Source of the DNA: Pseudomonadota bacterium
GTDB lineage: Bacteria; Desulfobacterota; Desulfobulbia; Desulfobulbales; Desulfocapsaceae
NCBI GenBank assembly: GCA_023412495.1
Contig: JAEYNP010000086.1
Span: forward strand, 36,484 to 100,483
Direction of reading: 5' to 3'
DNA: 64,000 nucleotides
Every line of letters begins with the position of its first letter. The first letter of the stretch is position 1. Both the position numbers and the translations under genes were made by a program. Positions 27,520-36,301 of this stretch are shown piece by piece. The notes beneath the pieces were generated by a model. The model worked only from the letters and a program-made list of their open reading frames with translations, had not been told where the DNA came from and searched no databases.

Positions 27520-28857
27520 ATGTTCAAGGAAGGATTGGGCTCAGAGCGTAATAGCTGTATGGGAGTGAAGAAATTGGTGGAGACGGCAAACCCCAGCGAG
27601 TCGCCGGAAGTTGAAAAGGAAGTGGTGATCCTGCTCAGCGACATGATCGGTTATTCCCGCAAAACCGCAGAGATGCGCCCGTCCGACATCAAGAAATTCA
27701 TGATGTCGTATCATACTACGCTCAAGGAGATCGTCAGTCTGGTATGCGGCGATGAACAGCGGATAGAATCCTCGGCGGGAGACGGCGCGGTTGCCGTATT
27801 CGAGATCGGCCCCGGGGACGGGATTGAGGAGGTATGCGGCAAAGCCTTGCAGGTGGCGTTGGAGATGGTCTACGCCATGGAAAAAGGCATCATCGCCCCC
27901 ACCAGGATCGGCCTGTACAGCGGCTTCATCACCGAAGCGGTACTCGAAGGGAAAACCATGCGGTTCGGCGCGAGTTTTTCGGTGGCCAGCCGGCTGGAGG
28001 AACTATGCGGCTATTTCGGCACCCGCATCCTCATGGATCGGGAGGTGGCGTTGTGCCAGGCCGTTCATGCCAAGTATCTGGTTGGCATCGGCAAGGTCAC
28101 GCCCAAGAATTTTTCCCATCCGGTTCACCTTTACTCGATATATCGGCCGGGTACCCAGGGTTGCCCCACCGATGTCGACGAGACGAAACTCCTCCGCTTC
28201 ATTGAGATGAAAAATAGGGCGGTGGAACTGTTCTGCGGTAATGGTCTGCAGGCCGTTTCCGCCGATTTTCCGATGGCCCGGACCTTGCTTTTGGAGGCGC
28301 AGGAGCACTTTGTAGACCTCACCGGCAAGAGAGATCTGGCCACGGAACGGATCCTGGAATACATCGGCAACCATCCGCGTCCCGACAGGGAGTTCAAAAG
28401 AGTCGGGATGAAAATCGGCGATTCGAACACCGAAACCGGCGAGATCCGTCTGCTCAATCTGTCCAGCGAGTTACTGAAGGCCATAGATGCGGAATTTTAT
28501 CAGGCGCTGGTGGTCGATACCGAATGGGAAAGGAAGTTCAAACTGATCTGGCGGAAAAAAGGCGAGTGCATTATTCGCTATCAGGATAAGCCGGACGGGG
28601 TCTATTTCATCGACAACGGCGTTGTCACCGTTTTGGACGGGGAAGGCCGGCTGATCAACACTCTCTCGTCCGGCGACATTTTCGGCGAGATGGCCTATTT
28701 CAATAAGAAAGGCCGGCGCAGCGCCACGGTGGTGGCCAACACCGACCTCGTGCTGCGCCGGATCAGCGGCGAGAATCTCATGACCATGCCGGTGATCCGG
28801 AAGATCTTCAGGAAGATCGCCCGCAAGCGTAAAAATGACAACGGCGATAAGGGATAA
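27520..28857 (+). CDS. Adenylate/guanylate cyclase-homology domain fused to a cyclic-nucleotide-binding domain
   Basis: About 445 residues. The N-terminal class III cyclase-homology domain keeps both metal aspartates (Asp41 in LLSDMIGYS, Asp88 in SSAGDGAVAVF). The substrate-selecting lysine of the usual KTxGDG motif is Ser84, and the transition-state Asn of VNxAxRL is Ser (FSVASRL), though the Arg remains. The C-terminal end is a cNMP-binding domain (ECIIRYQDKPDGVYFIDNGVVTV, GDIFGEMAYFNKKGRRSATVVA). It may be a degenerate cyclase used as a sensor, or an enzyme with altered specificity. The start is unsure: ATG 27520 follows GGAGGG at 12 nt; 27493 lies inside the repeat and 27559 is also possible. 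Confidence 0.8.
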   Translation: MFKEGLGSERNSCMGVKKLVETANPSESPEVEKEVVILLSDMIGYSRKTAEMRPSDIKKFMMSYHTTLKEIVSLVCGDEQRIESSAGDGAVAVFEIGPGDGIEEVCGKALQVALEMVYAMEKGIIAPTRIGLYSGFITEAVLEGKTMRFGASFSVASRLEELCGYFGTRILMDREVALCQAVHAKYLVGIGKVTPKNFSHPVHLYSIYRPGTQGCPTDVDETKLLRFIEMKNRAVELFCGNGLQAVSADFPMARTLLLEAQEHFVDLTGKRDLATERILEYIGNHPRPDREFKRVGMKIGDSNTETGEIRLLNLSSELLKAIDAEFYQALVVDTEWERKFKLIWRKKGECIIRYQDKPDGVYFIDNGVVTVLDGEGRLINTLSSGDIFGEMAYFNKKGRRSATVVANTDLVLRRISGENLMTMPVIRKIFRKIARKRKNDNGDKG

Positions 28858-28971
28858 ATATCGATAGTTCGGGTGATATTCTCACTCACGTTGAGCGGAT
28901 GGACGCCGTCGCGAATTCATTTTGCAGGCAAGATCGCGGATTACAGTCAACGAGAACCACGGGGGAGTTAG

Positions 28972-29427
28972 ATGAAACTGCCGGAAGCGCTCGAATTGTT
29001 GAAAGAAATCTATGAACAGCGAATGCCCTTCGACCGTCTCCTGGGCATCCGGATTGTCGAGCTCACACCCGAGAAGGTCCTGGTGCGGATCGACATGCGG
29101 GAGGAACTCATCGGCAACTTCGTCCGGGAGATCCTTCACGGCGGGGTGATCTCCTCGGTGCTCGACCTTACCGGCGGGCTGGTGGCTTCTGTGGAACTCC
29201 TCAAACACCTGGAAGGCCATGACGTCGAGGAAGCGGGCCGGCGTCTGGTCCGGATGAGCACTATCGACCTGCGGGTCGATTACCTGCGGGCCGGCAAGGG
29301 CACCTATTTTACAGCCACCGGCTCGGTCCTGCGCCATGGCAGCAGGGTGGCGGTGGTTCGCACTGAATTCTGCAACGACGAGAAAATTCTCATTGCCGCC
29401 GGCACCGGCACCTATCTGGTCGGTTGA
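28972..29427 (+). CDS. Hotdog-fold thioesterase, PaaI/YigI-like
   Basis: 151 residues with the hotdog thioesterase signature HGGVISSVLDLTGGLVASV, followed by TIDLRVDYLRAGKG and a final strand YLVG. Such enzymes hydrolyse medium-chain or aromatic acyl-CoA; YigI acts on medium and long chains. The ATG at 28972 follows GGGGGAG. It stands alone between the cyclase-like gene and a long non-coding gap. Confidence 0.85.
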   Translation: MKLPEALELLKEIYEQRMPFDRLLGIRIVELTPEKVLVRIDMREELIGNFVREILHGGVISSVLDLTGGLVASVELLKHLEGHDVEEAGRRLVRMSTIDLRVDYLRAGKGTYFTATGSVLRHGSRVAVVRTEFCNDEKILIAAGTGTYLVG

Positions 29428-29891
29428 AGGCAGAAAGCAGTCGTTGATTCGGCGCCACCCTGTCGCGCGCCTGAAAACCCTCCCTTTTCGGCCCCGGGGC
29501 GGCCGATTCTTCTCTTTCCTTCCTGTATATAAGTCTTCACTGCGCGACGCGCCATGTCACTGATTCTACACAACCAGATATAGGCCGGAAAAACAGCGAG
29601 ATAGCAGATCTGTTCCGGAGAATGAGCTGAAGACCGTATAGCCAGCGTAAAGGCAGGTTCTGCGGCCATAGCGGGACTTCTTTTCAAGTTCTATGGATAA
29701 TCCTACGAAATCGCGCAACAATTTTAATAGTGACCATCATGGTCCCGGAGTTGCTATAGGAAATTCGGGCGGTGAAACCTGTCCCATTGACGAGCGACCG
29801 GCGTCATCATCGATACCTGAATAACGGCGGCGCCTGAATAACCAGGCGCACTGGAATAGTACTTCTTACAAAAGGCAATGGAGAATCGAAG
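29428..29891. other. Non-coding gap of 464 bp
   Basis: No reading frame with coding character, RNA gene or clear terminator is seen. The 3' part must contain the promoter for the universal stress gene, but I can identify no convincing -35/-10 or -24/-12 pair. Confidence 0.4.
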
Positions 29892-30836
29892 ATGAAAGAG
29901 ACGAACAAGAGAGCCCTGTTGGCGGTTGACGGTACGGCAGAATCATCGGTGGTAGTCCGGTTTGTGAGCAAAGCTTTGCAGTCCTCCGGAGCCCAGGTGT
30001 GCATCTATCATGTAATCAGCAAGGTTCCCGAGACGTTGTGGGATCTGGGCAATGACCCGGGATGGTCGGAGCAGATCGAAGTGATAAGGGAATACCAGCG
30101 GAAGCAGGAGGATGCGGCGGCGAATTTTGTCGGAAACGCCGCGGAAATATTCAAGGATGCCGGACTCAAGCCGGAGCATGTCTTGACGCGGGTGGAAGCA
30201 AAGAACGAAGGGATAGCCAGGGACATTCTGGCGGAGGCGAAGCGGGGAGGATATGATGTTCTGGTCCTCGGTCGCGGGCAGATAGGTTCCCTGCCGAACA
30301 TGCCCCTCGGCAGCACCGCCAGCAAGATAGTCAGTACCTTTCCGACTCCGTCACTGTGGCTGGTTGGCGGAAAGTCCAGCTCGGACAAGGTCCTGGTGGC
30401 CCTCGATTCCTCGCCGCACTCCCTCGAGGCGGTGCGGTTTGCCGCAACGCTGCTCGGTCGCGGCGACAACTCGATCACCCTGTTTCATGCCATCCGCGGC
30501 ATCGCCGTATCCGGCATGGGCATGGAGGAGATATTCCCGGAAGCCTACCGGAAGAGGCTGCTGGAGGATGCCGAGCGGGATATTCGTTCCGTTTTCCAAT
30601 CGGCGGAAAACCTCCTGAATGACCTCGACATCCCGCCCTCCCGAATCTCGACGAAGATCGTCACCTCTGTCAAGAGCCGGGCGGAGGCCGTCGCCAACGA
30701 GGCTAAAGAAGGCGGGTACGGGACCATCGTCGTGGGCAGGCGGGGCCATACCGAGGTGGCCGACTTCTCCATGGGCCGGGTTACCAACAAACTGATCCAG
30801 CTGGCCAAGGATCAGTGTCTCTGCATTGTCGGCTAG
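29892..30836 (+). CDS. Tandem universal stress protein
   Basis: 314 residues made of two UspA domains: residues 1-about 155 (KRALLAVDGTAESSVVVRF, ending GRGQIGSLPNMPLGSTASKIV) and about 165-314 (DKVLVALDSSPHSLEAVRFAA, ending GRRGHTEVADFSMGRVTNKLI). The first keeps the G-x2-G-x9-G-S ATP-binding motif. In the second the residue after the last glycine is Arg instead of Ser/Thr, so only the first may bind ATP. Likely stress-related; no partner is indicated by the context. Confidence 0.92.
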   Translation: MKETNKRALLAVDGTAESSVVVRFVSKALQSSGAQVCIYHVISKVPETLWDLGNDPGWSEQIEVIREYQRKQEDAAANFVGNAAEIFKDAGLKPEHVLTRVEAKNEGIARDILAEAKRGGYDVLVLGRGQIGSLPNMPLGSTASKIVSTFPTPSLWLVGGKSSSDKVLVALDSSPHSLEAVRFAATLLGRGDNSITLFHAIRGIAVSGMGMEEIFPEAYRKRLLEDAERDIRSVFQSAENLLNDLDIPPSRISTKIVTSVKSRAEAVANEAKEGGYGTIVVGRRGHTEVADFSMGRVTNKLIQLAKDQCLCIVG

Positions 30837-30844
30837 CCGGAGCC

Positions 30845-30880
30845 GCAGATCACCCTCCGCTGAGGCGGAGGGTGATCTGC
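30845..30880 (+). terminator. 16-bp perfect hairpin after the universal stress gene
   Basis: GCAGATCACCCTCCGC, loop TGAG, then the exact complement. It begins 8 nt after the stop codon. There is no T-run, so it would act as a weak intrinsic terminator or a 3'-end stabiliser. The perfect 16-bp stem is unusually strong. Confidence 0.7.
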
Positions 30881-31032
30881 TGGTCACACCCCCTCTCCCC
30901 CTCATCTCGCTTTCCATAGCGATTCGAATTTCAATTTCGATTTTGGCGAAGCTCCCAGTGCCGTTGACAATACCGACTTCTTCGTGGTAGCTCTTCCTTT
31001 GGAAAAGTTCCATCGAAGAACGGAGGCAAAAA

Positions 31033-31863
31033 ATGAATCCTAGGCAATCCTATTGCCGGGCGTTGACCATAGCCGGTTCGGACAGCGGGGGCGGCGCCGG
31101 CATTCAGGCGGATCTCAAGACTTTTTCGGCCCTCGGCTGCTACGGCATGTCGGTTATCACTGCGGTGACCGCACAGAATACCGTGGCGGTGACCGGTGTT
31201 CACCCGATTCCTCCGGAAATGGTCGGCTTGCAGCTGGACGCGGTACTTTCCGATATCGGCACCGATGCGATAAAAATTGGCATGCTCCATTCATCGCCGA
31301 TCATCATGACGGTCGCCGACCGGCTTCGCCGCTTTGTTTCAAAGGGGTGCGGCGCTGTCGTCCTCGATCCGGTCATGGTGGCCAAGAGCGGCGACAGCCT
31401 GCTGGCTTCGAAGGCGGTGGAGGACCTGAAGAGCCACCTCTTGCCGCTTGCCGATCTGGTCACCCCCAATCTCCCGGAGGCCTCGGTGCTGCTCGGCCGA
31501 GAGGTGGGTCGCGGCGATCAGATGGCCGATGCCTGCAGGGATCTGGTGCGGCTGGGCTGTTGCGCGGTGTATCTGAAGGGCGGGCATCTTGCGGAAGGCA
31601 GCAGCCTCGATATGTTCTTCGACGCCAAGACAGGCAGGATAATGGAACTGGAGGGGGAGCGGATTTTCACGCCGAACTCCCACGGCACCGGCTGCACCCT
31701 CTCCTCGGCAATTGCCGCCCATCTCGCCAGAGGCCTGCCGATGACCCAGGCGGTCCGGGAGGCCAAGGAGTACCTCGGCCGGGCCCTGCGGGCCGGAGCT
31801 GATCTGACCCTTGGCCGGGGACATGGTCCAGTCCACCATTTTCATGACTGGTGGCGGCCATGA
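31033..31863 (+). CDS. thiD: Hydroxymethylpyrimidine (phosphate) kinase
   Basis: 276-residue ribokinase-fold enzyme phosphorylating HMP and HMP-P for thiamine synthesis. Signatures are ALTIAGSDSGGGAGIQADLKTFSALGCYG at the start, DPVMVAKSGDSLL in the middle, and the anion-hole NSHGTGCTLSSAIAA. Length is normal for ThiD. I looked for a TPP riboswitch in the 150 bp upstream and saw none; TTGACA at 30964 could be a -35 box. Its end is 73 nt before the hydrolase gene. Confidence 0.95.
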   Translation: MNPRQSYCRALTIAGSDSGGGAGIQADLKTFSALGCYGMSVITAVTAQNTVAVTGVHPIPPEMVGLQLDAVLSDIGTDAIKIGMLHSSPIIMTVADRLRRFVSKGCGAVVLDPVMVAKSGDSLLASKAVEDLKSHLLPLADLVTPNLPEASVLLGREVGRGDQMADACRDLVRLGCCAVYLKGGHLAEGSSLDMFFDAKTGRIMELEGERIFTPNSHGTGCTLSSAIAAHLARGLPMTQAVREAKEYLGRALRAGADLTLGRGHGPVHHFHDWWRP

Positions 31864-31936
31864 ATTGCTCGCTGTCATCCGGCAGCCGGGACGCCGGCGC
31901 TTCACCGCAAGGACGATCGCCGAGGCAAAGGGGTCG

Positions 31937-32752
31937 ATGAAGATGATGACGCTTGCTGTGCAACTGCTTTTCTCTGTCCTCATCTTCTACGTGCTGTGCA
32001 TGGTCTATATGTATCTGCGGCAGGATTTTCTGATATTCTATCCGACTGCGGCGCGGCACGAAGGGCATGGCGAGGACGGGGTGGTCGACTACAGCCTCGA
32101 GCGGGGCGGGGTCAGCCTGCACGGCTGGCTGGTAAATCCCGCCTATGCCCGTGAAAAGCTGCTCATCTATTACGGCGGCAACGCGGAAGACGTCTTTCTG
32201 AACATTGAGGAGTATAAGAGCGTCCAGGCGGCGTCCCTCTTCGTTGCTTATCGGGGGTACGGGCCGAGCGGCGGTAAGCCGGGTGAGGCCGAGTTGTTCG
32301 CCGATGCCCTGGCTGTCATGGACGATATCTCCGCCCGGTATTCACCCGATAAGGTTTTCCTGATCGGCCGGAGCCTCGGATCGGGAGTCGCCTGTTATGT
32401 CGCATCGCGACGGCAGGTGCAGGGGGCGATCCTGGTAACACCCTTTGACAGTATTGAGAACGTGGCTAAATCACTCTATCCCTGGCTGCCTGTCTCTTCC
32501 TTTCTTCGTCACCGCTTCGCCTCATTCGAATACGTGAAAGACATCCGTTGCCCGCTGCTGGTGCTCTACGGCGGCAAGGACCAGGTGATCAACCCTGAGC
32601 GAACGAAAAATCTGATCGAGCATATCCGGGGCGAAAAAGAAGTTATTTATCTCGCCGCCGCCGATCATGGCAATATAGATATGTACCCGGCATACTGGCA
32701 GGCCATTCTCGGGTTCATCGATCGTGAGGGCATTTTGTTGGAGAGGCCGTGA
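31937..32752 (+). CDS. Membrane-anchored alpha/beta hydrolase (BEM46/ABHD13-like)
   Basis: 271 residues. An N-terminal hydrophobic helix (LAVQLLFSVLIFYVLCMVYMYL) precedes an alpha/beta-hydrolase domain. The nucleophile Ser is in GRSLGSG, the acid Asp in YGGKDQVIN and the base His in AADHGNID. Proteins of this kind are probably esterases or thioesterases at the membrane; the substrate is unknown. The ATG at 31937 is preferred because it starts just before the helix; earlier starts would overlap thiD. Confidence 0.85.
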   Translation: MKMMTLAVQLLFSVLIFYVLCMVYMYLRQDFLIFYPTAARHEGHGEDGVVDYSLERGGVSLHGWLVNPAYAREKLLIYYGGNAEDVFLNIEEYKSVQAASLFVAYRGYGPSGGKPGEAELFADALAVMDDISARYSPDKVFLIGRSLGSGVACYVASRRQVQGAILVTPFDSIENVAKSLYPWLPVSSFLRHRFASFEYVKDIRCPLLVLYGGKDQVINPERTKNLIEHIRGEKEVIYLAAADHGNIDMYPAYWQAILGFIDREGILLERP

Positions 32753-32777
32753 GCGAAGGCGGGGTACCGCTCCTCCA

Positions 32778-33188
32778 TCACCTGCAATTCCGATTGACCG
32801 GCTGCTTCTTCCCCTGGCTGTCGACCGCCACATAGGTAAAGGCTGCCTTGGTAACCAGAAGTTCCGCGGCCTCCTCTCCCGGCCGGTCAAGAGCCGGCTT
32901 CACCCAGACCTCGAGTTCGATCTTAATGGAGGTCGTGCCTATTCTGACCACTTCGCCGTAACAGGCCACCACATCGCCGACGTGGACCGGCTTGATGAAG
33001 ACTATCGAATCCACCGCCACCGTAACGACCCTGGAACAGGTGTTCTCGCGGGCCAGAATGCCACCGGCGATATCCATTTGAGCCATGATCCAGCCGCCGA
33101 AGATGTCCCCATGGGGGTTGGTATCGGCCGGCATGGCAAGAGTCCTGAGGATGAGCCTGCCTCTTATGTCGTTTGTGTTATCTTCCAT
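32778..33188 (-). CDS. yciA: Acyl-CoA thioesterase, YciA type
   Basis: 136-residue hotdog thioesterase closely resembling YciA: RLILRTLAMPADTNPHGDIFGGWIMAQMD, VGDVVACYGEV, and the C-terminal KAAFTYVAVD. The Asp of HGDIFGGW is catalytic in the family. It hydrolyses a wide range of acyl-CoA esters. The ATG at 33188 matches the start of known YciA proteins; the ORF extends to 33224. Convergent with the hydrolase gene. Confidence 0.92.
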   Translation of the reverse strand: MEDNTNDIRGRLILRTLAMPADTNPHGDIFGGWIMAQMDIAGGILARENTCSRVVTVAVDSIVFIKPVHVGDVVACYGEVVRIGTTSIKIELEVWVKPALDRPGEEAAELLVTKAAFTYVAVDSQGKKQPVNRNCR

Positions 33189-33328
33189 TGGTGCTCTCGA
33201 ACTTTGATGGTGGGAATCCCGCATGCGACGGAAGCGATCTTGAATTCTACTGGGAAATCGCTATATAGTTCTGTGAGGTTATCTTACAGGATGTCCAGAC
33301 CATTGAACAGCAGAGAATAAGAGGGATC

Positions 33329-33691
33329 ATGACGGCAGAAAAGAGGCGATTCAGCCGGATTGTTTTTAACGTGCGGGCTCGACTTACGGTGGGCGAAAAG
33401 GAATACCCGGTCGAGCGGATAGTCAATTTGAGCGTCGGCGGCTGCCTCCTCGAAGTCAAAGAAGACCTGCCGCTCGGCGCGGAGTGTCAATTCACCATTT
33501 TCCTCCCACGGATGGCGCCGGGTGTCGAGGTGTACGGTGAAGTGGTCCGCGCCGGCAACGGTGAGGTGAGCCTGAAGTTTCACCGGATCACGCCCGACAA
33601 TCTGATGCACCTGCAGAATATCATCCGCTACAATGCGGACGATCCCGAGCTGATCGAGGAAGAGATCGCCAGCCATCCCGGCCTCAAGTAA
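33329..33691 (+). CDS. PilZ-domain protein
   Basis: 120-residue single-domain PilZ protein with the two c-di-GMP-binding motifs, RRFSR (RxxxR) and NLSVGG ([DN]xSxxG). It probably acts as a small c-di-GMP-responsive adaptor. SD GAGGG precedes the ATG. No motility, pilus or polysaccharide genes are near, so its partner is unknown. Confidence 0.9.
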   Translation: MTAEKRRFSRIVFNVRARLTVGEKEYPVERIVNLSVGGCLLEVKEDLPLGAECQFTIFLPRMAPGVEVYGEVVRAGNGEVSLKFHRITPDNLMHLQNIIRYNADDPELIEEEIASHPGLK

Positions 33692-33708
33692 AGGCATCTT
33701 CCGCCGCT

Positions 33709-33740
33709 CCAGGAGCCTGTCGAATCCGACAGATTCCTGG
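33709..33740 (+). terminator. Hairpin after the PilZ gene
   Basis: CCAGGA-GC-CTGTCG, loop AATC, then CGACAG-AT-TCCTGG: 12 base pairs interrupted by one 2x2 internal loop. There is no T-run. It lies 18 nt after the stop codon. Confidence 0.6.
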
Positions 33741-33822
33741 CCCGGGTTCCGGACCTATCGTCGTAGGGCTTGTTGACTGCCGACCAGCCTATACAGCACA
33801 GAACATCTCGGATTTGATCACT

Positions 33823-34479
33823 ATGCAGAGAAAAGAGAGCAAGAGAAGGATGGGGCCGGCAACAAGACGAGGGGCCGCCTCTATTTTCCTGCTGCTTCTT
33901 GCTCTTTTTGCCGGTGGGGCACTTTCCGTACCCTTTGTCTACGAGTCACAGACCCTCTGGTACAAGGTGGGTTTCGACAAGACCCTGCTGCGTTGCGGGC
34001 AGTTGGCAGGCCTTGCCGCGGCGGTCTCGATTTTTGTCCAGATGCTGCTCGGGGTGCGGGGCAGGCTGCTCGAGGAGATTTTCGGGGTGATCCGTCTCAC
34101 GCGCTGGCACCGGATCAATGGTCTGGTTATCGCTTCTTTCGGGATTCTCCACGTGAGCCTGGTGTTGCTGGTCGAGGAGATGAGGACTTTTCTCGCGCTC
34201 AAATCCTGGCCGGAACTCATCGGGGCCTCGTTGCTTCTGATCATCCTTGCGAATGTGATTTTCTCCCTCTTTCGTCAGCAAATCGGCATGAATTACGCCC
34301 ACTGGCGGCTCATGCACCGGCTGCTGGCCTACTTTTCCCCCATGCTGCTGGCCATCCATGTCCTTTTTGTCAGCGATTCCTTCGCCCAGGACATGCCGAA
34401 GGTCGGGCTGTTCAGCACACTTGCGGCACTTGCCGCAGCCATCCTGAAAATAAAACGGCTTGTCCCGCAGCGCGGGTAA
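33823..34479 (+). CDS. Ferric-reductase-like transmembrane protein
   Basis: 218 residues, about six helices. Histidines in paired positions (TRWHRINGLVIASFGILHVSL and NYAHWRLMHRLLAYFSPMLLAIHVL) fit the two b-haem ligand sets of the ferric-reductase/NOX/MsrQ membrane domain. No flavin or NADPH domain follows, as in MsrQ, which feeds electrons to MsrP; no msrP is in the window. The start codon is uncertain (ATG 33823 or 33850). Confidence 0.8.
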   Translation: MQRKESKRRMGPATRRGAASIFLLLLALFAGGALSVPFVYESQTLWYKVGFDKTLLRCGQLAGLAAAVSIFVQMLLGVRGRLLEEIFGVIRLTRWHRINGLVIASFGILHVSLVLLVEEMRTFLALKSWPELIGASLLLIILANVIFSLFRQQIGMNYAHWRLMHRLLAYFSPMLLAIHVLFVSDSFAQDMPKVGLFSTLAALAAAILKIKRLVPQRG

Positions 34480-34535
34480 ATCGATTCGACCTCCAGCTTG
34501 ATTTCCGGTGGATGCATATTAATAACTTTAGAGAT

Positions 34536-34560
34536 GAATTTCGTGAAAAGGACTTACCCA
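34536..34560 (+). repeat. Dispersed intergenic repeat, short copy
   Basis: GAATTTCGTGAAAAGGACTTACCCA matches the core module of the family with small changes. It lies in the 237-bp gap between the ferric-reductase-like gene and the YceI-family gene. Confidence 0.55.
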
Positions 34561-34716
34561 GCTAGCTGATTAGTCGTTTAAGGAAAAGTAACCATCAGTA
34601 AAACGGCCATAGTTCGTTTGTCCGATTTGTGGTGTCGCAACCGGTACCATGAAAAGTCGGAAGAAGGAGTTCAAGCGGCTGCGGCCTGAACTTTATTCAA
34701 ATTCCGAGGAGGATTT

Positions 34717-35313
34717 ATGATTCAGAAGTTGTTTCTTTCACTGTTTGCTGTTGTGCTGAGTGCTTCGTCCGCCTTTGCCGCGGGGCGAGTCTGGGAGCTC
34801 GACAAGGCCCATTCCAATTTCTACTTTCGCGTAGATCACATCTATTCGAAGGTTCAGGGACGTTTTGGCGACTATACAGGAGAGGTCGTTTTCGATCCGC
34901 AAAATCTGGCGGAAAGTCGGTTCAATTTCGAGATAAAGACTGCATCGATCGACACTGACGTCGAAAAACGCGATCGCCATTTGCAATCCTCCGATTTCTT
35001 CGACTCGGGCAAATATCCCTTCATGACCTTCACCTCTACCCGGATTACCGATGCCGGCAACGGCCGTTACGATGTGCATGGTATTTTCAAGGTCAAGGGG
35101 GTCGAATACGAACTGACGCTGCCACTGGTGCTGGCGGGTATGAAAGACCATCCGGCGGTCAAGGACAAGGAGGTCATCGGTTTCAATGGCGGACTGACCA
35201 TCGACCGGTTGGCATACAAGATCGGTTCTGGAAAATTCTATGAGATGGGATTGGTAGGAAAGGACGTCGAGGTCCTGGTGACTTTGGAAGGTTTGAGCGA
35301 TAAAAGGAAGTAG
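34717..35313 (+). CDS. YceI-family exported protein
   Basis: 198 residues: a signal peptide (residues 1-21, ending AFA) and a YceI lipocalin-like beta-barrel (WELDKAHSNFYFRVDHIYSKVQGRFGDYTG; HGIFKVKGVEYELTLPL). The family binds polyprenoid quinones or other amphiphiles in the periplasm. SD GAGGAGG precedes the ATG. The nearby ferric-reductase-like membrane protein makes a redox role possible, as YceI and cytochrome b561-type genes are often neighbours (inference). Confidence 0.92.
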   Translation: MIQKLFLSLFAVVLSASSAFAAGRVWELDKAHSNFYFRVDHIYSKVQGRFGDYTGEVVFDPQNLAESRFNFEIKTASIDTDVEKRDRHLQSSDFFDSGKYPFMTFTSTRITDAGNGRYDVHGIFKVKGVEYELTLPLVLAGMKDHPAVKDKEVIGFNGGLTIDRLAYKIGSGKFYEMGLVGKDVEVLVTLEGLSDKRK

Positions 35314-35450
35314 TCGCGGGAGATCCGGCTGACCTGGATGGCGGCCATTGACAAGGCCGAGACTCTGGCTTAACGTCGAACTCACGGATGCTTCGACATT
35401 TTACCTAAGAAATTCATGTTTTCAGTGAATTCCCTAAAGGTGCTTACCAC

Positions 35451-35487
35451 TCACAAATGGGTAGTATAAAGAGAGCCCCATTTGTGA
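35451..35487. repeat. 11-bp perfect inverted repeat
   Basis: TCACAAATGGG (35451-35461) and CCCATTTGTGA (35477-35487) are 15 nt apart, just after a degenerate copy of the dispersed repeat (35410-35447). It lies between the YceI gene and the small zinc-ribbon gene and could be a terminator stem or an operator. Confidence 0.5.
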
Positions 35488-35613
35488 AGGGTGGGGAAAA
35501 CGATGGAGCTTTTTCTGAGCAAGCGAGACCGATTCTGTCGTTTTATTTCGAATGCGGGGCAAACGAGACCAGGGAGCATCGATTATCCACTATTCCTGCA
35601 AAGGAGGCTTGTT

Positions 35614-35835
35614 ATGGCCCATACCTGTAAAAATTGCGGTGCCGTCGCCGATGATCCGGGGCATCTCTGCAATCCGACCCTCGAAGTGCTGTCATGCTCG
35701 TACTGCGGGGCCAAGGATGTGGGGGCGACTCACGTATGCAAGGAGAAACTCGCCGCGATGAAGTATTCCTGTCAGTCGTGCGGTAGGGTTGCTGCGGAGA
35801 GCGATGAGTTGTGCAAACCCCTTGAAATAGGTTGA
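35614..35835 (+). CDS. Small cysteine-rich zinc-ribbon-like protein
   Basis: 73 residues with the cysteine pairs CKNCG, CSYCG and CQSCG plus single cysteines after each (HLC, HVC, ELC), like three short zinc-knuckle units of similar layout. AAGGAGG 6 nt before the ATG at 35614 fixes the start; the reading frame upstream has no ribosome-binding site. The function is unknown. A strong terminator follows, so it is a monocistronic unit. Confidence 0.8.
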   Translation: MAHTCKNCGAVADDPGHLCNPTLEVLSCSYCGAKDVGATHVCKEKLAAMKYSCQSCGRVAAESDELCKPLEIG

Positions 35836-35857
35836 GCTTTCCGCACTTGGAAAAGCA

Positions 35858-35898
35858 GGCAAAGGCCAGTTCGGGCAGAACCGGCCTTTGCCGTTTTT
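35858..35898 (+). terminator. Rho-independent terminator
   Basis: GGCAAAGGCC (35858-35867) pairs with GGCCTTTGCC (35883-35892), extended inward by GTT/AAC, and is followed by GTTTTT. It ends the small zinc-ribbon gene and may also serve the convergent DsrC-like gene. Confidence 0.85.
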
Positions 35899-35956
35899 GG
35901 TACCCGACAACTCCTGTATCCCACAAGGGATAAAGAGTTTCTCTTGGGGGTAGGAA

Positions 35957-36301
35957 TCAGAAACAGAATCCCTGCATCGGCAGCCCCGCCAGTTGGAAGG
36001 CCTGATGAATGCCTTTGGGGAAGAGATTGTAGAAATAGCGCATGGTGCCCTTCTCCGGGCCCATTTCTTTGGCCATGTCGGCAGTGACAACTCGGACAAA
36101 GGGATGCTTGTTCCGCTCCTTGAACGACCGCCGGATGAGTTCGATCACCTTGACATGGTCGTCCGTGAGTTTGAGATTCAGCTGCAGGGCGATGTAGTCC
36201 CGGATCTGATAATCCCAGGACTTGAGATCCAGGAGGTGGTTCTCGTCGGACAGAAGGTATCTTTTTCCATTCAATTCCAGGTAATGGCTGAGCGTCGTCA
36301 T
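35957..36301 (-). CDS. DsrC/TusE-family sulfur-carrier-like protein
   Basis: 114 residues of the DsrC/TusE fold (WDYQIRDYIALQLNLKLTDDHVKVIELIRRSFKE; MRYFYNLFPKGIHQAFQLAGLP). The penultimate residue Cys113 is the universally conserved C-terminal cysteine. The second cysteine of true DsrC, ten residues before it, is Phe102, so it cannot form the intramolecular disulfide or trisulfide of the dissimilatory sulfite reductase cycle. It is thus TusE-like or a regulatory paralogue. GGAGGTG precedes the ATG. No dsr or tus genes are adjacent. Confidence 0.88.
   Translation of the reverse strand: MTTLSHYLELNGKRYLLSDENHLLDLKSWDYQIRDYIALQLNLKLTDDHVKVIELIRRSFKERNKHPFVRVVTADMAKEMGPEKGTMRYFYNLFPKGIHQAFQLAGLPMQGFCF

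Noticed and set aside
30881..31032. TPP riboswitch before thiD
   Set aside because: No CTGAGA-type or other conserved TPP-aptamer segments could be found in the leader.
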